DNA of 64,000 nucleotides. It comes from Sinorhizobium fredii NGR234 (GTDB lineage Bacteria; Pseudomonadota; Alphaproteobacteria; Rhizobiales; Rhizobiaceae). Positions 46,731-56,280 of this stretch are shown one piece after another. The first letter of the stretch is position 1. Each line of letters starts with the position of its first letter. A program made the position numbers and the translations under genes. The notes beneath the pieces are model-generated. The model was not told where the DNA came from. It searched no databases and saw only the letters and a list, made by a program, of their open reading frames with translations. Location of the stretch: positions 806,001 to 870,000 of the forward strand of contig NC_012587.1 in NCBI RefSeq assembly GCF_000018545.1, in the 5' to 3' direction.

Positions 46731-46832
46731 CAGCGCCGCGCGCCTTATCAGGCGCGCAAAGGTCGCTGTAGCACTTTGAATTGCTGCATGTCTTTGTCCT
46801 TGAATCGAGGTCGACCTAAGGAGACATGCAGT
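46731..46832 (+). repeat. palindromic mosaic repeat, full copy C
   Basis: Perfect stem GCGCGCCT-TATC-AGGCGCGC, then AAAGGTCGCTGTAGCACTTTG, CTGCATGTCT, ATCGAGGTCGACCTAA and AGACATGCAG. It is the clearest copy in the window. Confidence 0.8.
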
Positions 46833-47079
46833 AGGATGGGGCGGGCCTCGTTGCATGCGGGCGCGGCAAAAGCAAGCTGAACGAGAGGTTATTTCGTCGG
46901 GGATTTATTTACGTTTACGTTCAAGTAAGATAATGGACTGTGCTAAACTCATAAAGTCATGCGCAAATGCAGAGACAGTCTGTCGCATCCCGGCTCGACA
47001 AGGTTTGCGGCATTTGTCATGACGGGATGATTTGCTGGGAACGGAGCCGGCGGAGAACGGCAAGACTGGAGAACACGAG

Positions 47080-48744
47080 ATGACCGAGCGACAAGAACTC
47101 CCCGAACGCGAGAGCATGGAATTCGACGTGGTGATCGTCGGCGCCGGTCCGGCCGGGCTTGCCGCGGCGATCCGCCTGAAGCAGGTCAATCCGGAGCTCT
47201 CGGTCGTCGTGCTCGAGAAGGGCGCCGAGGTCGGCGCCCATATCCTCTCCGGCGCCGTCGTCGATCCAATCGGTATTGACCGGCTGCTGCCCGATTGGCG
47301 CAACGACGCCGACCATCCGTTCAAGACCGAAGTCACCGACGACCACTTCCTGTTCCTCGTCCCGGCCGGCTCGATCCGCCTGCCGAATTTCCTGATGCCG
47401 CCGTTGATGAACAATCACGGCAACTACATCGTATCGCTTGGGCTCGTCTGTCGCTGGCTGGCGACCCACGCCGAGGCGCTCGGCGTCGAGATCTATCCGG
47501 GCTTTGCCGCGACCGAGGTGCTCTACAACGACGAAGGCGCGGTGATCGGCGTCGCCACCGGCGACATGGGCATCGAGCGCTCCGGCGAGCCGGGCCCGAA
47601 CTTCGCCCGCGGCATGGCGCTCTTGGGCAAATACACGCTGATCGGCGAGGGGGTGCGCGGCTCGCTCGCCAAACAGCTGATTGCCAAGTTCGATCTCTCG
47701 AAGGACCGCGACGTCCAGAAATTCGGCATCGGCCTGAAGGAACTATGGGAGGTCAAGCCGGAGAACCACAGGCCGGGCCTGGTACAGCACTCCTTCGGCT
47801 GGCCGCTCGGCATGAAGACCGGCGGCGGCTCGTTCCTCTACCATCTCGAGGACAATCTCGTGGCCGTCGGCTTCGTCGTCCACCTGAACTACAAGAACCC
47901 CTATCTCTACCCGTTCGAGGAGTTCCAGCGCTTCAAGACGCATCCGGCGATCCGCGGCACCTTCGAGGGCGGCAAACGGCTCTCCTACGGCGCCCGGGCG
48001 ATCACCGAGGGCGGCTACCAGTCGGTGCCGAAGCTGTCCTTCCCCGGCGGCGCGCTGATCGGCTGCTCGGCCGGCTTCGTCAACGTGCCGCGCATCAAGG
48101 GCAGCCACAATGCGGTGCTGTCGGGCATTCTGGCGGCGGAGAAGCTCGCCGAGGCGATCGCCAGCGGCCGCGCCAATGACGAACCGATCGAGATCGAGCG
48201 CGGCTGGCGCGACAGCGCCATCGGCCAGGACCTGAAGAAGGTCAGGAACGTCAAGCCGCTCTGGTCGCGCTTCGGCACGGCGATCGGCGTCGCGCTCGGC
48301 GGCCTCGACATGTGGACCAACACGCTGTTCGGCCTCTCCTTCTTCGGCACCCTGAAGCACGGCAAGACCGATGCGCAGAGCCTCGAACCGGCTGACAAGC
48401 ACCAGAAGATCGACTATCCGAAGCCGGATGGCGTGCTGACCTTCGACCGGCTCTCCTCGGTGTTCCTGTCGAACACCAACCACGAGGAGGACCAGCCGAT
48501 CCACCTGCAGGTCAAGGACCCCGAGTTGCAGAAGCGTTCCGAATACGACGTCTATGCCGGCCCGTCGACGCGCTACTGTCCGGCCGGCGTCTACGAATGG
48601 GTCGAGAAGGACGGCCAGCCGACCTTCGTCATCAACGCCCAGAACTGCGTGCACTGCAAGACCTGCGACATCAAGGACCCGAACCAGAACATCAATTGGG
48701 TGCCGCCGCAGGGCGGCGAGGGCCCGGTCTATCCGAACATGTGA
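47080..48744 (+). CDS. electron transfer flavoprotein-ubiquinone oxidoreductase
   Basis: Moves electrons from ETF to ubiquinone at the inner membrane. 554 residues: FAD-binding VIVGAGPAGLAAAIRLKQ, the ubiquinone-site region with HILSGAVVDP and GGYQSVPKLSFPGGALIGCSAG, and the C-terminal 4Fe-4S cluster cysteines in YCPAGVYEW (near 499) and NCVHCKTCDIKDP (near 525). GGAGAACACGAG precedes the ATG at 47080. Commonly called etfQO or etfD. Confidence 0.95.
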   Translation: MTERQELPERESMEFDVVIVGAGPAGLAAAIRLKQVNPELSVVVLEKGAEVGAHILSGAVVDPIGIDRLLPDWRNDADHPFKTEVTDDHFLFLVPAGSIRLPNFLMPPLMNNHGNYIVSLGLVCRWLATHAEALGVEIYPGFAATEVLYNDEGAVIGVATGDMGIERSGEPGPNFARGMALLGKYTLIGEGVRGSLAKQLIAKFDLSKDRDVQKFGIGLKELWEVKPENHRPGLVQHSFGWPLGMKTGGGSFLYHLEDNLVAVGFVVHLNYKNPYLYPFEEFQRFKTHPAIRGTFEGGKRLSYGARAITEGGYQSVPKLSFPGGALIGCSAGFVNVPRIKGSHNAVLSGILAAEKLAEAIASGRANDEPIEIERGWRDSAIGQDLKKVRNVKPLWSRFGTAIGVALGGLDMWTNTLFGLSFFGTLKHGKTDAQSLEPADKHQKIDYPKPDGVLTFDRLSSVFLSNTNHEEDQPIHLQVKDPELQKRSEYDVYAGPSTRYCPAGVYEWVEKDGQPTFVINAQNCVHCKTCDIKDPNQNINWVPPQGGEGPVYPNM

Positions 48745-49091
48745 CGTCCGGTAGGCCGCCACGGTCATCCTATGGGTCGGGGAGCGTTTCCCGGCGCGCC
48801 TGAGCGCGCGCCGATGCCCGGCGGCAGATGAATTTGCCGCCACAGCCTTCAATTGCTTATCTTCATGAAAAAAGACAATGAACCCGCTCGCTGACGCAAA
48901 TGGGCAAGCCTTTGCCCGCGAGACTCGATAGCAGTAACATGAGCCGTCGATCGGGAGTGTTGGATCGATGGCGACGAAGGCCGCTCCATCCGGTCCCGAT
49001 CCGGCAGGAGGGTCTGATCCAATCGCTGTCCGCTGCCGCGGTGAGGCTGGCAGTTCGTCACGGGTACACCGTCAGAACAGAGGGAAACGAC
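48745..49091. other. intergenic region before the substrate-binding protein gene
   Basis: About 350 bp. It holds a GC-rich hairpin (CGGCGCGC-CTGA-GCGCGCGCCG near 48792-48813) without a T-run, possibly the end of the ETF-QO unit, and no convincing gene. A CTTATCTTCATG stretch near 48855 may be part of a promoter for the downstream operon. Confidence 0.35.
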
Positions 49092-50090
49092 ATGAAAAAA
49101 CTACTTGCAACGACGTGTCTGGCCGTTGGCCTCTTCGGACTTGGCAGCGCCGCATCGGCGCAGGAATGCGGCGATGTGACGATCGCCAACATGAACTGGC
49201 AGAGCGCCGAAGTGCTGGCGAATGTGGACAAGTTCATTCTGACGGAAGGCTATGGCTGCAGCGCCGAGCTGGTCGTTGGCGACACCGTGCCGACGATCAC
49301 ATCGATGATTGAAAAGGGCGAGCCGGACATCGCTCCGGAAGGCTGGGTCGACCTGCTCCCCGACGTCGTCAACCGCGGCTTGCAGGAGGGTAAGCTCGTT
49401 GCCGCCTCGTCCTCGCTGCCCGATGGCGGCGTGCAGGGCTGGTGGATCCCGAAGTACATTGTCGACGCCAATCCGGACATCAAGACGATTGACGACGTGT
49501 TGAAGCACAAGGAACTCTTCCCGGATCCGGAAGATCCGAGCAAGGGCGCCATCTTCAACGGTCCGCAGGGCTGGGGCGGCACGGTGGTGACGACACAGCT
49601 TTACAAGGCCTACGGTGCGGAGGCTGCAGGCTTCACGCTCGTTGACACCGGCTCGGCCGCTGGCCTCGACGGCTCGATCGCCAAGGCTTACGAACGCAAG
49701 CAGGGCTGGGTCGGCTATTACTGGGCTCCGACGGCGCTGCTCGGCAAATACGAGATGGTGAAGCTTGATCACGGCGTGCCGGCCGACCCGGCCGAATGGA
49801 AGCGCTGCAACACGGTCGCCGATTGCCCGGATCCGAAGAAGAACGACTGGCCGAAGGACACGGTCCAGACGCTGGTGACGAAGGGCTTCGCCGATCGTGC
49901 CGGCCCGGTTATGGAGTATCTGAAGACCCGCGCCTGGCAAAACGATACCGTCAACAAGCTGATGGCCTGGATGACGGACAATCAGGCGAGCGGCGAGGAA
50001 GGCGCCAAGCATTTCCTCGAAGAGAATCCGGACATCTGGACCAAGTGGGTCTCGCCGGAGGTCGCAGAGAAAGTCAAGGCGGCCCTCTGA
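49092..50090 (+). CDS. glycine betaine/proline-type ABC transporter substrate-binding protein
   Basis: Periplasmic binding protein of the OpuAC/ProX family, 332 residues, with a signal peptide (KKLLATTCLAVGLFGLGSAASA). Tryptophans typical of the quaternary-amine box are present: NMNWQSAEV (Trp36) and APEGWVDLL (Trp85), plus QGWWIPKYI and GYYWAPTALL. Sequence differs from what I recall of ChoX, so choline specificity is not assumed; betaine or proline betaine is likelier. GAGGGAAAC precedes the ATG. A terminator hairpin lies between it and the permease. Confidence 0.86.
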   Translation: MKKLLATTCLAVGLFGLGSAASAQECGDVTIANMNWQSAEVLANVDKFILTEGYGCSAELVVGDTVPTITSMIEKGEPDIAPEGWVDLLPDVVNRGLQEGKLVAASSSLPDGGVQGWWIPKYIVDANPDIKTIDDVLKHKELFPDPEDPSKGAIFNGPQGWGGTVVTTQLYKAYGAEAAGFTLVDTGSAAGLDGSIAKAYERKQGWVGYYWAPTALLGKYEMVKLDHGVPADPAEWKRCNTVADCPDPKKNDWPKDTVQTLVTKGFADRAGPVMEYLKTRAWQNDTVNKLMAWMTDNQASGEEGAKHFLEENPDIWTKWVSPEVAEKVKAAL

Positions 50091-50109
50091 CCGGCTCTAA
50101 CAGCAACAG

Positions 50110-50136
50110 ACGGCGCGCATAAAGGCGCGCCGTTTT
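50110..50136 (+). terminator. terminator/attenuator between binding protein and permease genes
   Basis: CGGCGCGC, loop ATAAAG, GCGCGCCG, then TTTT. It probably limits read-through so that the binding protein is made in excess over the permease. Confidence 0.78.
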
Positions 50137-50292
50137 CATTTCGCCACGCGCAGGAATTCGTTCACCGCGTGTCGGTTTGAGAATAAGATTGCGCACCTTC
50201 ATTAGCTACAGCGCATGGTGCGTTTGAAACACGGCGGCAGCCAAGAAAAACAAAGATGTGCCGCCTAACCGGTTGCGAAGGGGAATCAAGAG

Positions 50293-51180
50293 ATGGAATG
50301 GCTGACCAAATTTCCGCATATGAATGACGATAGCCTTCGAGAGCTGAAGAAGGCGATCGACGAAGGCTTTCGGACTTTCACGCGTGCCTATGGCGATGGC
50401 ATCGAATCCTTCTTTGATCCGCTGCAGTTCTTCCTGATCGAGGCCGAGCGTTTTATGACGCGCACACCTTGGCCGATCATATTGGTCCTGATTGCGCTGA
50501 TCGCCTGGTTCGCCAGCCGCAACTGGAAGGTCGTCGCTGGCGCCGTCGGCACGCTGCTCCTCATCGGCTATTTCGACATGTGGGACGACACGATGAAGAC
50601 GATCTCGATGATCTTCGTCTGTACGGTGCTGTCCATCGCAGTCGGCATTCCGCTCGGCATCATCATGTCGCGCTCCGATCGCGTCCAGAACATCATCAAT
50701 CCCGTGCTCGACGTGATGCAGACGATGCCGAGCTTCGTCTATCTGATCCCCGTGGTGATGCTGCTCGGCATCGGCAAGGTGCCGGGTTTGATCGCGGTGG
50801 TCATCTACGCCATCCCGCCGATGATCCGCCTGACCAATCTCGGCATCCGGCTGGTCGACAAGGATGTTCTCGAGGCGGCGGACGCCTTCGGCTCCTCGAG
50901 CTGGCAGAAGCTGAAGAACGTGCAGATGCCGCTGGCGCTGCCCACCATCATGGCCGGCATCAACCAGACCATCATGATGGCGCTGGCGATGGTCGTGATC
51001 GCGTCGATGATCGGCGTCCAGGGCCTCGGTCAGCCGGTGCTGAAGGCGATCGCCAACCAGTATTTCACGCTCGGCATCTTCAATGGCCTTGCCATCGTCG
51101 GCATCGCCATCATCTTCGACCGCGTCAGCCAGGCCTATGGCCGCCGGCTGCAGCGCCACCGTGAAATCGTCCACGGCTAA
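50293..51180 (+). CDS. glycine betaine/proline-type ABC transporter permease
   Basis: A 295-residue permease of the OpuAB/ProW type. It has seven or eight hydrophobic segments and the EAA-like loop region with DVMQTMPSFVYLIPVVMLLGIGKVPG, then EAADAFGSSSWQKLKNVQMPLALPTIMAGINQ. The N-terminal 60 residues are soluble and amphipathic, as in ProW. The ATP-binding subunit normally encoded next to it is not in the neighbourhood on either strand: a terminator and an opposite-strand gene follow. Confidence 0.9.
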   Translation: MEWLTKFPHMNDDSLRELKKAIDEGFRTFTRAYGDGIESFFDPLQFFLIEAERFMTRTPWPIILVLIALIAWFASRNWKVVAGAVGTLLLIGYFDMWDDTMKTISMIFVCTVLSIAVGIPLGIIMSRSDRVQNIINPVLDVMQTMPSFVYLIPVVMLLGIGKVPGLIAVVIYAIPPMIRLTNLGIRLVDKDVLEAADAFGSSSWQKLKNVQMPLALPTIMAGINQTIMMALAMVVIASMIGVQGLGQPVLKAIANQYFTLGIFNGLAIVGIAIIFDRVSQAYGRRLQRHREIVHG

Positions 51181-51227
51181 GTCTGAATGCTCGCTGCGAC
51201 CGCTTCTGCGCCGTAGCCATAGAAGGG

Positions 51228-51266
51228 AAGCGGCCCGGGACGTTTGGTTCCGGGCCGCTTCTTTTT
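51228..51266 (+). terminator. terminator of the permease gene
   Basis: AAGCGGCCCGGGA, loop CGTTTGG, TTCCGGGCCGCTT, then CTTTTT. It is a long strong stem, placed 48 bases after the permease stop. Confidence 0.88.
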
Positions 51267-51270
51267 AGGC

Positions 51271-52179
51271 TTATGCCTGCCGAGGCGACAGAATTCCGGT
51301 CGCGAGTGCGACACCCGTGGCCGTGACAGCTGCAGCGGCGATCTCGAATGGCCCGATCGCCTCTCCAAGCAGCATGCCGCCGCCGATCATCGCGAGCACC
51401 GGCGTCAGAGCGGTGAAGGCGGCCGCTTGCGTACCGCCGAGGCGCCGGACGGCAAGGCCGTAGGCAAGCATGGCGACAAGACCGGAAAGAAAGCCCTGGC
51501 TCATTACCTGCAGGCCGATCTCCTGCGCCGGGACCTGCCCGAGCGTACTGCCGAAAACGAGTGCCAAAGCAAAGTGGATGAGGAGCGACCAGACGGCGAT
51601 GAGCGCGCTGCCTTCGAGCGGGTTCAGACCGGAACGCCGGAAGGCGTGGGTATAGGTTGCCCAGAGCGTGGCGGCTGCTGGCAGCAGCAGGTAGCCGGTC
51701 CAGGCGGGCGCATCCGCAGCACCGAGGCTGCGGGTAAGCAGGATCGTCATGCCGGCAATGATCGCCGCAAAGCCCAGCAGCCGCATACGATCGGGACGTT
51801 CCCGGAAAAGGGTTATCCCGATGATTGCCGTCGACAGCGGCATCGAGCCTCCGAGCAGCACGCCGACCGAGGCCGCCGGCGTCGCGTGGATCGCGAAAGC
51901 CGCTACCTGGAAGAACACGGCGCCCGATCCCGCGACCATCAGGGCCAGCAGCGCCAGCGGCAAATTTTTCGGGATGAGACCCGTCTTCAGCCACACCGGA
52001 GCAAGAACCAGCGCCGGTATTCCAAAGCGAATAAGCCCGAGGTCGATCGTGCCGAGGTCGGTTGCGGCGGTGTGCCGGGTGGCAAGAATCCAGCCCGCCC
52101 AGATCAATACGGTGACGAAGGCGCCGGCATAGCCGGCCGCCGGCGATTCGGAGCCGCGATCGAGTGTCAGCGCTACCAT
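51271..52179 (-). CDS. EamA/DMT-family transporter
   Basis: A 302-residue, ten-helix EamA protein (AGAFVTVLIWAGWILATRHTA at the start; ASVGVLLGGSMPLSTAIIGITLF and LTPVLAMIGGGMLLGEAIGPFE as landmarks). GGAGGAAC precedes the ATG. It diverges from an Lrp-type regulator, an arrangement common for amino-acid or metabolite exporters, so amino-acid export is a plausible guess only. Confidence 0.87.
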   Translation of the reverse strand: MVALTLDRGSESPAAGYAGAFVTVLIWAGWILATRHTAATDLGTIDLGLIRFGIPALVLAPVWLKTGLIPKNLPLALLALMVAGSGAVFFQVAAFAIHATPAASVGVLLGGSMPLSTAIIGITLFRERPDRMRLLGFAAIIAGMTILLTRSLGAADAPAWTGYLLLPAAATLWATYTHAFRRSGLNPLEGSALIAVWSLLIHFALALVFGSTLGQVPAQEIGLQVMSQGFLSGLVAMLAYGLAVRRLGGTQAAAFTALTPVLAMIGGGMLLGEAIGPFEIAAAAVTATGVALATGILSPRQA

Positions 52180-52313
52180 TGTCTTGTTCCTCCAGCTTCG
52201 TCTTGATGAGGAAACCTTAGCGCTAACCCGCAGGGCATGTCCTTGCTATTTGTGCCTGATGAGGAGTATCATGAGCAACGATATGCCAATCCACAGATGA
52301 AATTGATTGAGAT
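52180..52313. promoter_or_regulatory. divergent promoter of EamA and Lrp genes
   Basis: 134 bp. It includes an ATGAGGAGTATCAT stretch at 52259-52272 whose ends (ATGA/TCAT) form an inverted repeat; this might be an Lrp-type operator. The identification is speculative. Confidence 0.35.
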
Positions 52314-52784
52314 ATGCCAAAGCTTGATAAATTCGATATCGCCATCCTCAAGGTCCTGCAGGAGGATGCACGCGCGACCAATGTCGAGATCGCCGAGCGC
52401 ATCAATCTGTCTCCATCCCCGTGCCTGCGCCGCATCCGCAATCTGGAGAAGGCAGGCGTGCTGCGCGGCTACCGGGCCGACATCGACCGCAAGGAGGTGG
52501 GTCTGGGGCTGACTGTCTTCGTCGAGATCAAAGTCGGCCAGCACAGCCAGGAAAACGCGCGACGGCAGCAGGAGGCGTTGCTCGCCATACCGGAGGTGGT
52601 CTCCTGCTTCCTGATTTCCGGCAACGCGGATTTCCTCGCCGAGGTGGTGGTGGAGGACCTGTCCGCCTATGAGAGGCTGCTCACCGAAACCTTGTTGACG
52701 CTGCAAGGGGTGACGGACATTCGCTCGAATTTCGCCATCCGAACGATCAAGACGGCCGGTCCCCTGAAACTGCCTTCCCTGTAG
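52314..52784 (+). CDS. Lrp/AsnC-family transcriptional regulator
   Basis: 156 residues: an N-terminal winged helix (DKFDIAILKVLQEDARATNVEIAERINLSPSPCLRRIRNLEKAGVLRGYRADID) and a C-terminal RAM ligand-binding domain (VVSCFLISGNADFLAEVVVEDL). It is a typical amino-acid-responsive local regulator; its divergent EamA gene is the likely target. The ribosome site is weak. Confidence 0.92.
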   Translation: MPKLDKFDIAILKVLQEDARATNVEIAERINLSPSPCLRRIRNLEKAGVLRGYRADIDRKEVGLGLTVFVEIKVGQHSQENARRQQEALLAIPEVVSCFLISGNADFLAEVVVEDLSAYERLLTETLLTLQGVTDIRSNFAIRTIKTAGPLKLPSL

Positions 52785-52911
52785 GCCGCCGCACTCGAGC
52801 GCTGGGAGCCTCGGCAACGGACCGTGAAAGTCTTTGCCGGTGTGCTCTGGAATCCCCGGACGCCGCCCTTATCTCAGGAGCTGAAAGGTTTCTGGATCGA
52901 GAGGACAATCA

Positions 52912-53814
52912 TTGAAAGTCAAGGCCATCTTCAATCGAGATGGGGGGACCTTCCGCACCACGGACATGGAGACCTATGGCAGGAAGGTCGAGGAGGTCTT
53001 TCGCGCCGCCGGACACGAAATCGAAATTGCCGTCGTGGCACCGGGCGATATCCCGCAGGCGCTGGAGACGGCCTGCCGGCGGGACGACCTCGATGCGATC
53101 GTTGCCGGCGGCGGCGATGGCACGATCTCCGCCGCAGCCGGCGTTGCCTGGCGAACCGGGATGCCGCTCGGTGTCATTCCGGCAGGGACGATGAACCTGT
53201 TCGCCCGTTCGTTGAAGCTGCCGCTCGATATCTGGAAGGTGCCGGAGGTCCTCGCCAATGGCCGGATCATCGATGGCGACATCGGCAGCGCCGATGGCCG
53301 GGCCTTCGTGCATCAATTTTCGATGGGGCTGCACGCCCGCATGGTGCGCTATCGTCAGTCCTATACGTTCGCCTCGCGCCCCGGCAAGATCGGCGCCAGC
53401 GTGCGCGCCGCCATCGGCGTGATCTTCAATCCGCCGGATTTCGAGATCGAATTCGACGCCGATGGCCACCGCGAGAGCAGGCATGTGTCGCAGATTTCGG
53501 TCTCGAACAACCATTTCGGCCACGCGACGCTGATGTATGCGGAGGATGTCACGGCCGGGCACCTCGGTTTCTACACGGCCCCGCCGCTCAGCCCGGCGGG
53601 CGTTGCAAAGCTCGCTTCCGATATTCTGCGCGGTCGATTTCGGGCAAGCCCGCTGATCACCGAGATGAGCGCACTCGCGGTCGATCTGCATTTTCCCAAG
53701 GTCGATCGCAAGATCAACTGCGTCATCGACGGCGAGCTCCTGCCGATCAAGCGGCGTGACGTCGCCCTGCGTGTCCACCCGGGCGAACTGAAGCTGCTCG
53801 TCGGCGCGGAATAA
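52912..53814 (+). CDS. diacylglycerol-kinase-family (lipid-kinase-like) protein
   Basis: 300 residues. The DAGK catalytic motif GGGDGTIS is near residues 66-73, and PAGTMNLFARSLKLP near 90 is the nucleotide-binding loop. C-terminal beta domain elements such as FYTAPPLSPAGVAKL and VIDGELLPIKRRDVALRVHPGEL are characteristic of YegS/BmrU-type enzymes. The start is a TTG at 52912 with GAGGAC ahead. The substrate is unknown: it may phosphorylate diacylglycerol, a sphingoid base or another lipid. The next gene is on the other strand. Confidence 0.85.
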   Translation: MKVKAIFNRDGGTFRTTDMETYGRKVEEVFRAAGHEIEIAVVAPGDIPQALETACRRDDLDAIVAGGGDGTISAAAGVAWRTGMPLGVIPAGTMNLFARSLKLPLDIWKVPEVLANGRIIDGDIGSADGRAFVHQFSMGLHARMVRYRQSYTFASRPGKIGASVRAAIGVIFNPPDFEIEFDADGHRESRHVSQISVSNNHFGHATLMYAEDVTAGHLGFYTAPPLSPAGVAKLASDILRGRFRASPLITEMSALAVDLHFPKVDRKINCVIDGELLPIKRRDVALRVHPGELKLLVGAE

Positions 53815-53825
53815 ACACCGGCGCT

Positions 53826-55310
53826 TTATTCGCTGACCCAGATATAGCTGAATCCGTAGCGCTCCGGTCCGGAGGCGTAGATGTAAGGCAATTCAAGGCG
53901 GCGCGGCGTCGCCGCCGATTTGGGGACGCCGGATGCCTTGAGAGCCTCGCTCAGCGTGGCGGGAAGCGGCGTGGGGTTGGTCTCATCGCGCCAGACCACC
54001 AGCAGCGGCCGCTTCGCGGCCTCGGCCGGCGGCACGGCCGAAAGATGCGGGATCAGCACAGTGGCATCGGCAAGTCGCGTCCGGATATTGCCGGCGATCT
54101 GCCTGTCGTTTGTCAGCACCAGCGCAGGCGGCCGGCCTTCGGCCTCGACAACCGCTTCGACAAAACCGGCATAGGGAATGTTCAATTTCGAATAGTCGCC
54201 GAACCAGGGGCGCACCACGGCCCGGGCCGACACGATGACGAGGGCCCCCAGGACAATGCAGGCAATCAGCGGCACGAAGCGCCGGAAGCCCGGTGCGGGA
54301 TCGATCTGTGCCGCCTCGACCTTGAGGCAGAGATAGAGCGGCAGCAGCGCCAGAAAGAGTACCAGCCATTTTTCGCGGACATGGGTCGCAGCGACGCCGA
54401 GGACGACAAGCAGCACGGCAAGAAGCGAGATCGCAATCATCCGCCCCATGATGCGGGTCCACTGGCTTTCTGCCCGCCAGATCGTGCGGATCTTGCCGCG
54501 GAAGACCAGGCCGAAGACCAGCAGGGGGACGAGGCTGCCGCCAATTATTGCCGAGGAAAGTGCAAGGACGCCGTGAAACGTCTGCATGAGGCGCCCCTCT
54601 GCGGCGCGCTCCTTCATCTCGTTCAAAGTACCCGACGAGGCGGCGTCGAGATTTTGAAGCACCCACAATCCGTGCGGCAGGGCAATGATGCCGGCGATGG
54701 CGATCGCCGCCAGGATTCGCCAATCGAAAATGCGCTTGCGCAGGTCTCGTTCGGGCAGCACGGCGAGGATTGCGGCAACCGGGACGACGACGAAGTTGTA
54801 CTTGGAAATCACGCCGATGCCGACCGCGACGCCGGTCAAAAGATAGGAGAAAAGGCTGGGGCGCGTCAGCGTGCGCAGAAAACCGTAGAGGAAGAGCGAT
54901 ACGGCGAAGAGCGCCGCAACCGTATGGGAGAGATCGCGTTGGGCGAGCAGGAAAACCGGCGGCAGGCTCAAGATCCCAAACATCGCCATCGCCGACAGGC
55001 GCCGATCGTTCAGAACAAGCTGCGCAGCGAGGCCGTAGAACAGGCAGCACAGGAACAGGAGACCGTTCTTGAGAATCGTCATCGTCGCGAGCGACGTGCC
55101 GATCAGTTGCGCCAGGCCGTATTGCAGCCAGTTGTAGAAGGGCGGTTGCGGCCCGTATCCGAGCTGCAGGAATTGCGACAGGAAGGCCTGTTCCGCCTCG
55201 TCGATCTCCAGTGAAGGCGACGCGGCGAGGCGCAGGACGACGCACAGCAGGAAGTAGCCCGCCAGCACGATGAAGACCAGGTTTGGTCGCCGCTCGACGA
55301 CGTCACGCAT
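53826..55310 (-). CDS. GT-C family glycosyltransferase (GT39/ArnT-like)
   Basis: A 494-residue integral membrane protein with about 11 spans and a periplasmic C-terminal domain. LEIDEAEQAF near residue 34 supplies the acidic DE.E motif of the first outer loop that marks GT-C transferases using polyprenyl-phosphate sugars (ArnT, PMT, rhizobial RgtA-D). It overlaps the GT2 gene by eight bases on the same strand, so it probably uses the lipid-linked sugar made by that enzyme. Acceptor (lipid A, LPS core or another glycan) unknown. Confidence 0.82.
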   Translation of the reverse strand: MRDVVERRPNLVFIVLAGYFLLCVVLRLAASPSLEIDEAEQAFLSQFLQLGYGPQPPFYNWLQYGLAQLIGTSLATMTILKNGLLFLCCLFYGLAAQLVLNDRRLSAMAMFGILSLPPVFLLAQRDLSHTVAALFAVSLFLYGFLRTLTRPSLFSYLLTGVAVGIGVISKYNFVVVPVAAILAVLPERDLRKRIFDWRILAAIAIAGIIALPHGLWVLQNLDAASSGTLNEMKERAAEGRLMQTFHGVLALSSAIIGGSLVPLLVFGLVFRGKIRTIWRAESQWTRIMGRMIAISLLAVLLVVLGVAATHVREKWLVLFLALLPLYLCLKVEAAQIDPAPGFRRFVPLIACIVLGALVIVSARAVVRPWFGDYSKLNIPYAGFVEAVVEAEGRPPALVLTNDRQIAGNIRTRLADATVLIPHLSAVPPAEAAKRPLLVVWRDETNPTPLPATLSEALKASGVPKSAATPRRLELPYIYASGPERYGFSYIWVSE

Positions 55311-56280
55311 CCGGCTGATCCTGCCCGAAGACCTGGCGGACGATGTAGCTCGCCGTATCGTCGTCGCGGAAATAGGCGCGCGCCATCATTTCCGCGAGAA
55401 TCCCGGTGGTGATGAGTTGGACCGAGGACAGGAACAGCATGACGCCGACGATCAGCATCGGGCGGGTGCCGATATCGTTGCCGAAGAGGAACTTGTCTAT
55501 TGCCAGATAGAACAGGATGAGGGCGCTCAAACCGCCGGTCGCAAGCCCGATCGAGCCGAAGAAGTGGCCGGGCCGCGCCTTGTAGCGCATGAAGAACAGC
55601 ACCGCGAGCAGGTCGAGGATGACGCGGAAGGTGCGCGAGATCCCGTACTTCGATGCGCCGAAGTGGCGGGCGTGGTGCGTCACGGGCATCTCGCCGATCC
55701 GGCTGCTCTGCACGACGCCGGCGACCCAGGCCGGAATGAAGCGGTGCATCTCCCCCATCAGCTTGACCTGCTTGATGATCGCGCTGCGATAGACCTTGAG
55801 GCTGCAGCCGTAATCATGAAGCCTTACGCCGGTGATCTTGCCGATCAGGAAATTGGCGCACCAGGAGGGGATCTTCCTCAGCAGCAGGCCGTCGCGGCGG
55901 TTTTGACGCCATCCGACCAAGAGGTCGAGTTCGCGTTCCTCGATTGCCGCGACCATCTGCGGGATGTCCTTGGGATCGTTCTGCAGGTCGCCGTCGAGCG
56001 TCGCGATCAACCGGCCGACGGCGGCGTCGATCCCGGCCTGCATGGCGGCGGTCTGGCCGAAATTCTTCTGCAGCTCGATGATCTTCAGATTCAGGTCCGA
56101 CCGCAAAAGCTCCTTGCGGGCATTCGGCAGGGTCCGGTCGGTGCTGCCGTCGTCGACCAGGATCAGTTCCCAGGACCTGCCGAAGCCGGCCATCGCTTCC
56201 CGGATGCGGGTGACGAGCGGACCGACACTGTCTTCCTCATTGAACACCGGCACCACGATGGACAGTTCGATCGCCTCCAT
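55303..56280 (-). CDS. GT2 polyprenyl-phosphate glycosyltransferase (ArnC/GtrB/DPM1-like)
   Basis: Makes a polyprenyl-phosphate sugar at the cytoplasmic face. The protein has about 325 residues: a GT-A domain with SIVVPVFNEEDSV, LILVDDGSTDRT, the DxD-type TLDGDLQNDP, and GWRQNRRDG, then two C-terminal membrane helices and a small tail. Both DPM-like synthase and ArnC/GtrB/RgtE-like subfamilies share this layout. I used the ATG at 56280. A TTG at 56322 has the better ribosome site (GGAGAG) and may be the true start. It is first in a unit with the GT-C gene. Confidence 0.86.
   Translation of the reverse strand: MEAIELSIVVPVFNEEDSVGPLVTRIREAMAGFGRSWELILVDDGSTDRTLPNARKELLRSDLNLKIIELQKNFGQTAAMQAGIDAAVGRLIATLDGDLQNDPKDIPQMVAAIEERELDLLVGWRQNRRDGLLLRKIPSWCANFLIGKITGVRLHDYGCSLKVYRSAIIKQVKLMGEMHRFIPAWVAGVVQSSRIGEMPVTHHARHFGASKYGISRTFRVILDLLAVLFFMRYKARPGHFFGSIGLATGGLSALILFYLAIDKFLFGNDIGTRPMLIVGVMLFLSSVQLITTGILAEMMARAYFRDDDTASYIVRQVFGQDQPDA

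Noticed and set aside
49092..51180. Calling the transporter genes choX and choW
   Set aside because: The binding protein differs from the ChoX sequence as I remember it and the choV gene is missing, so a general betaine/proline-type name was used instead.
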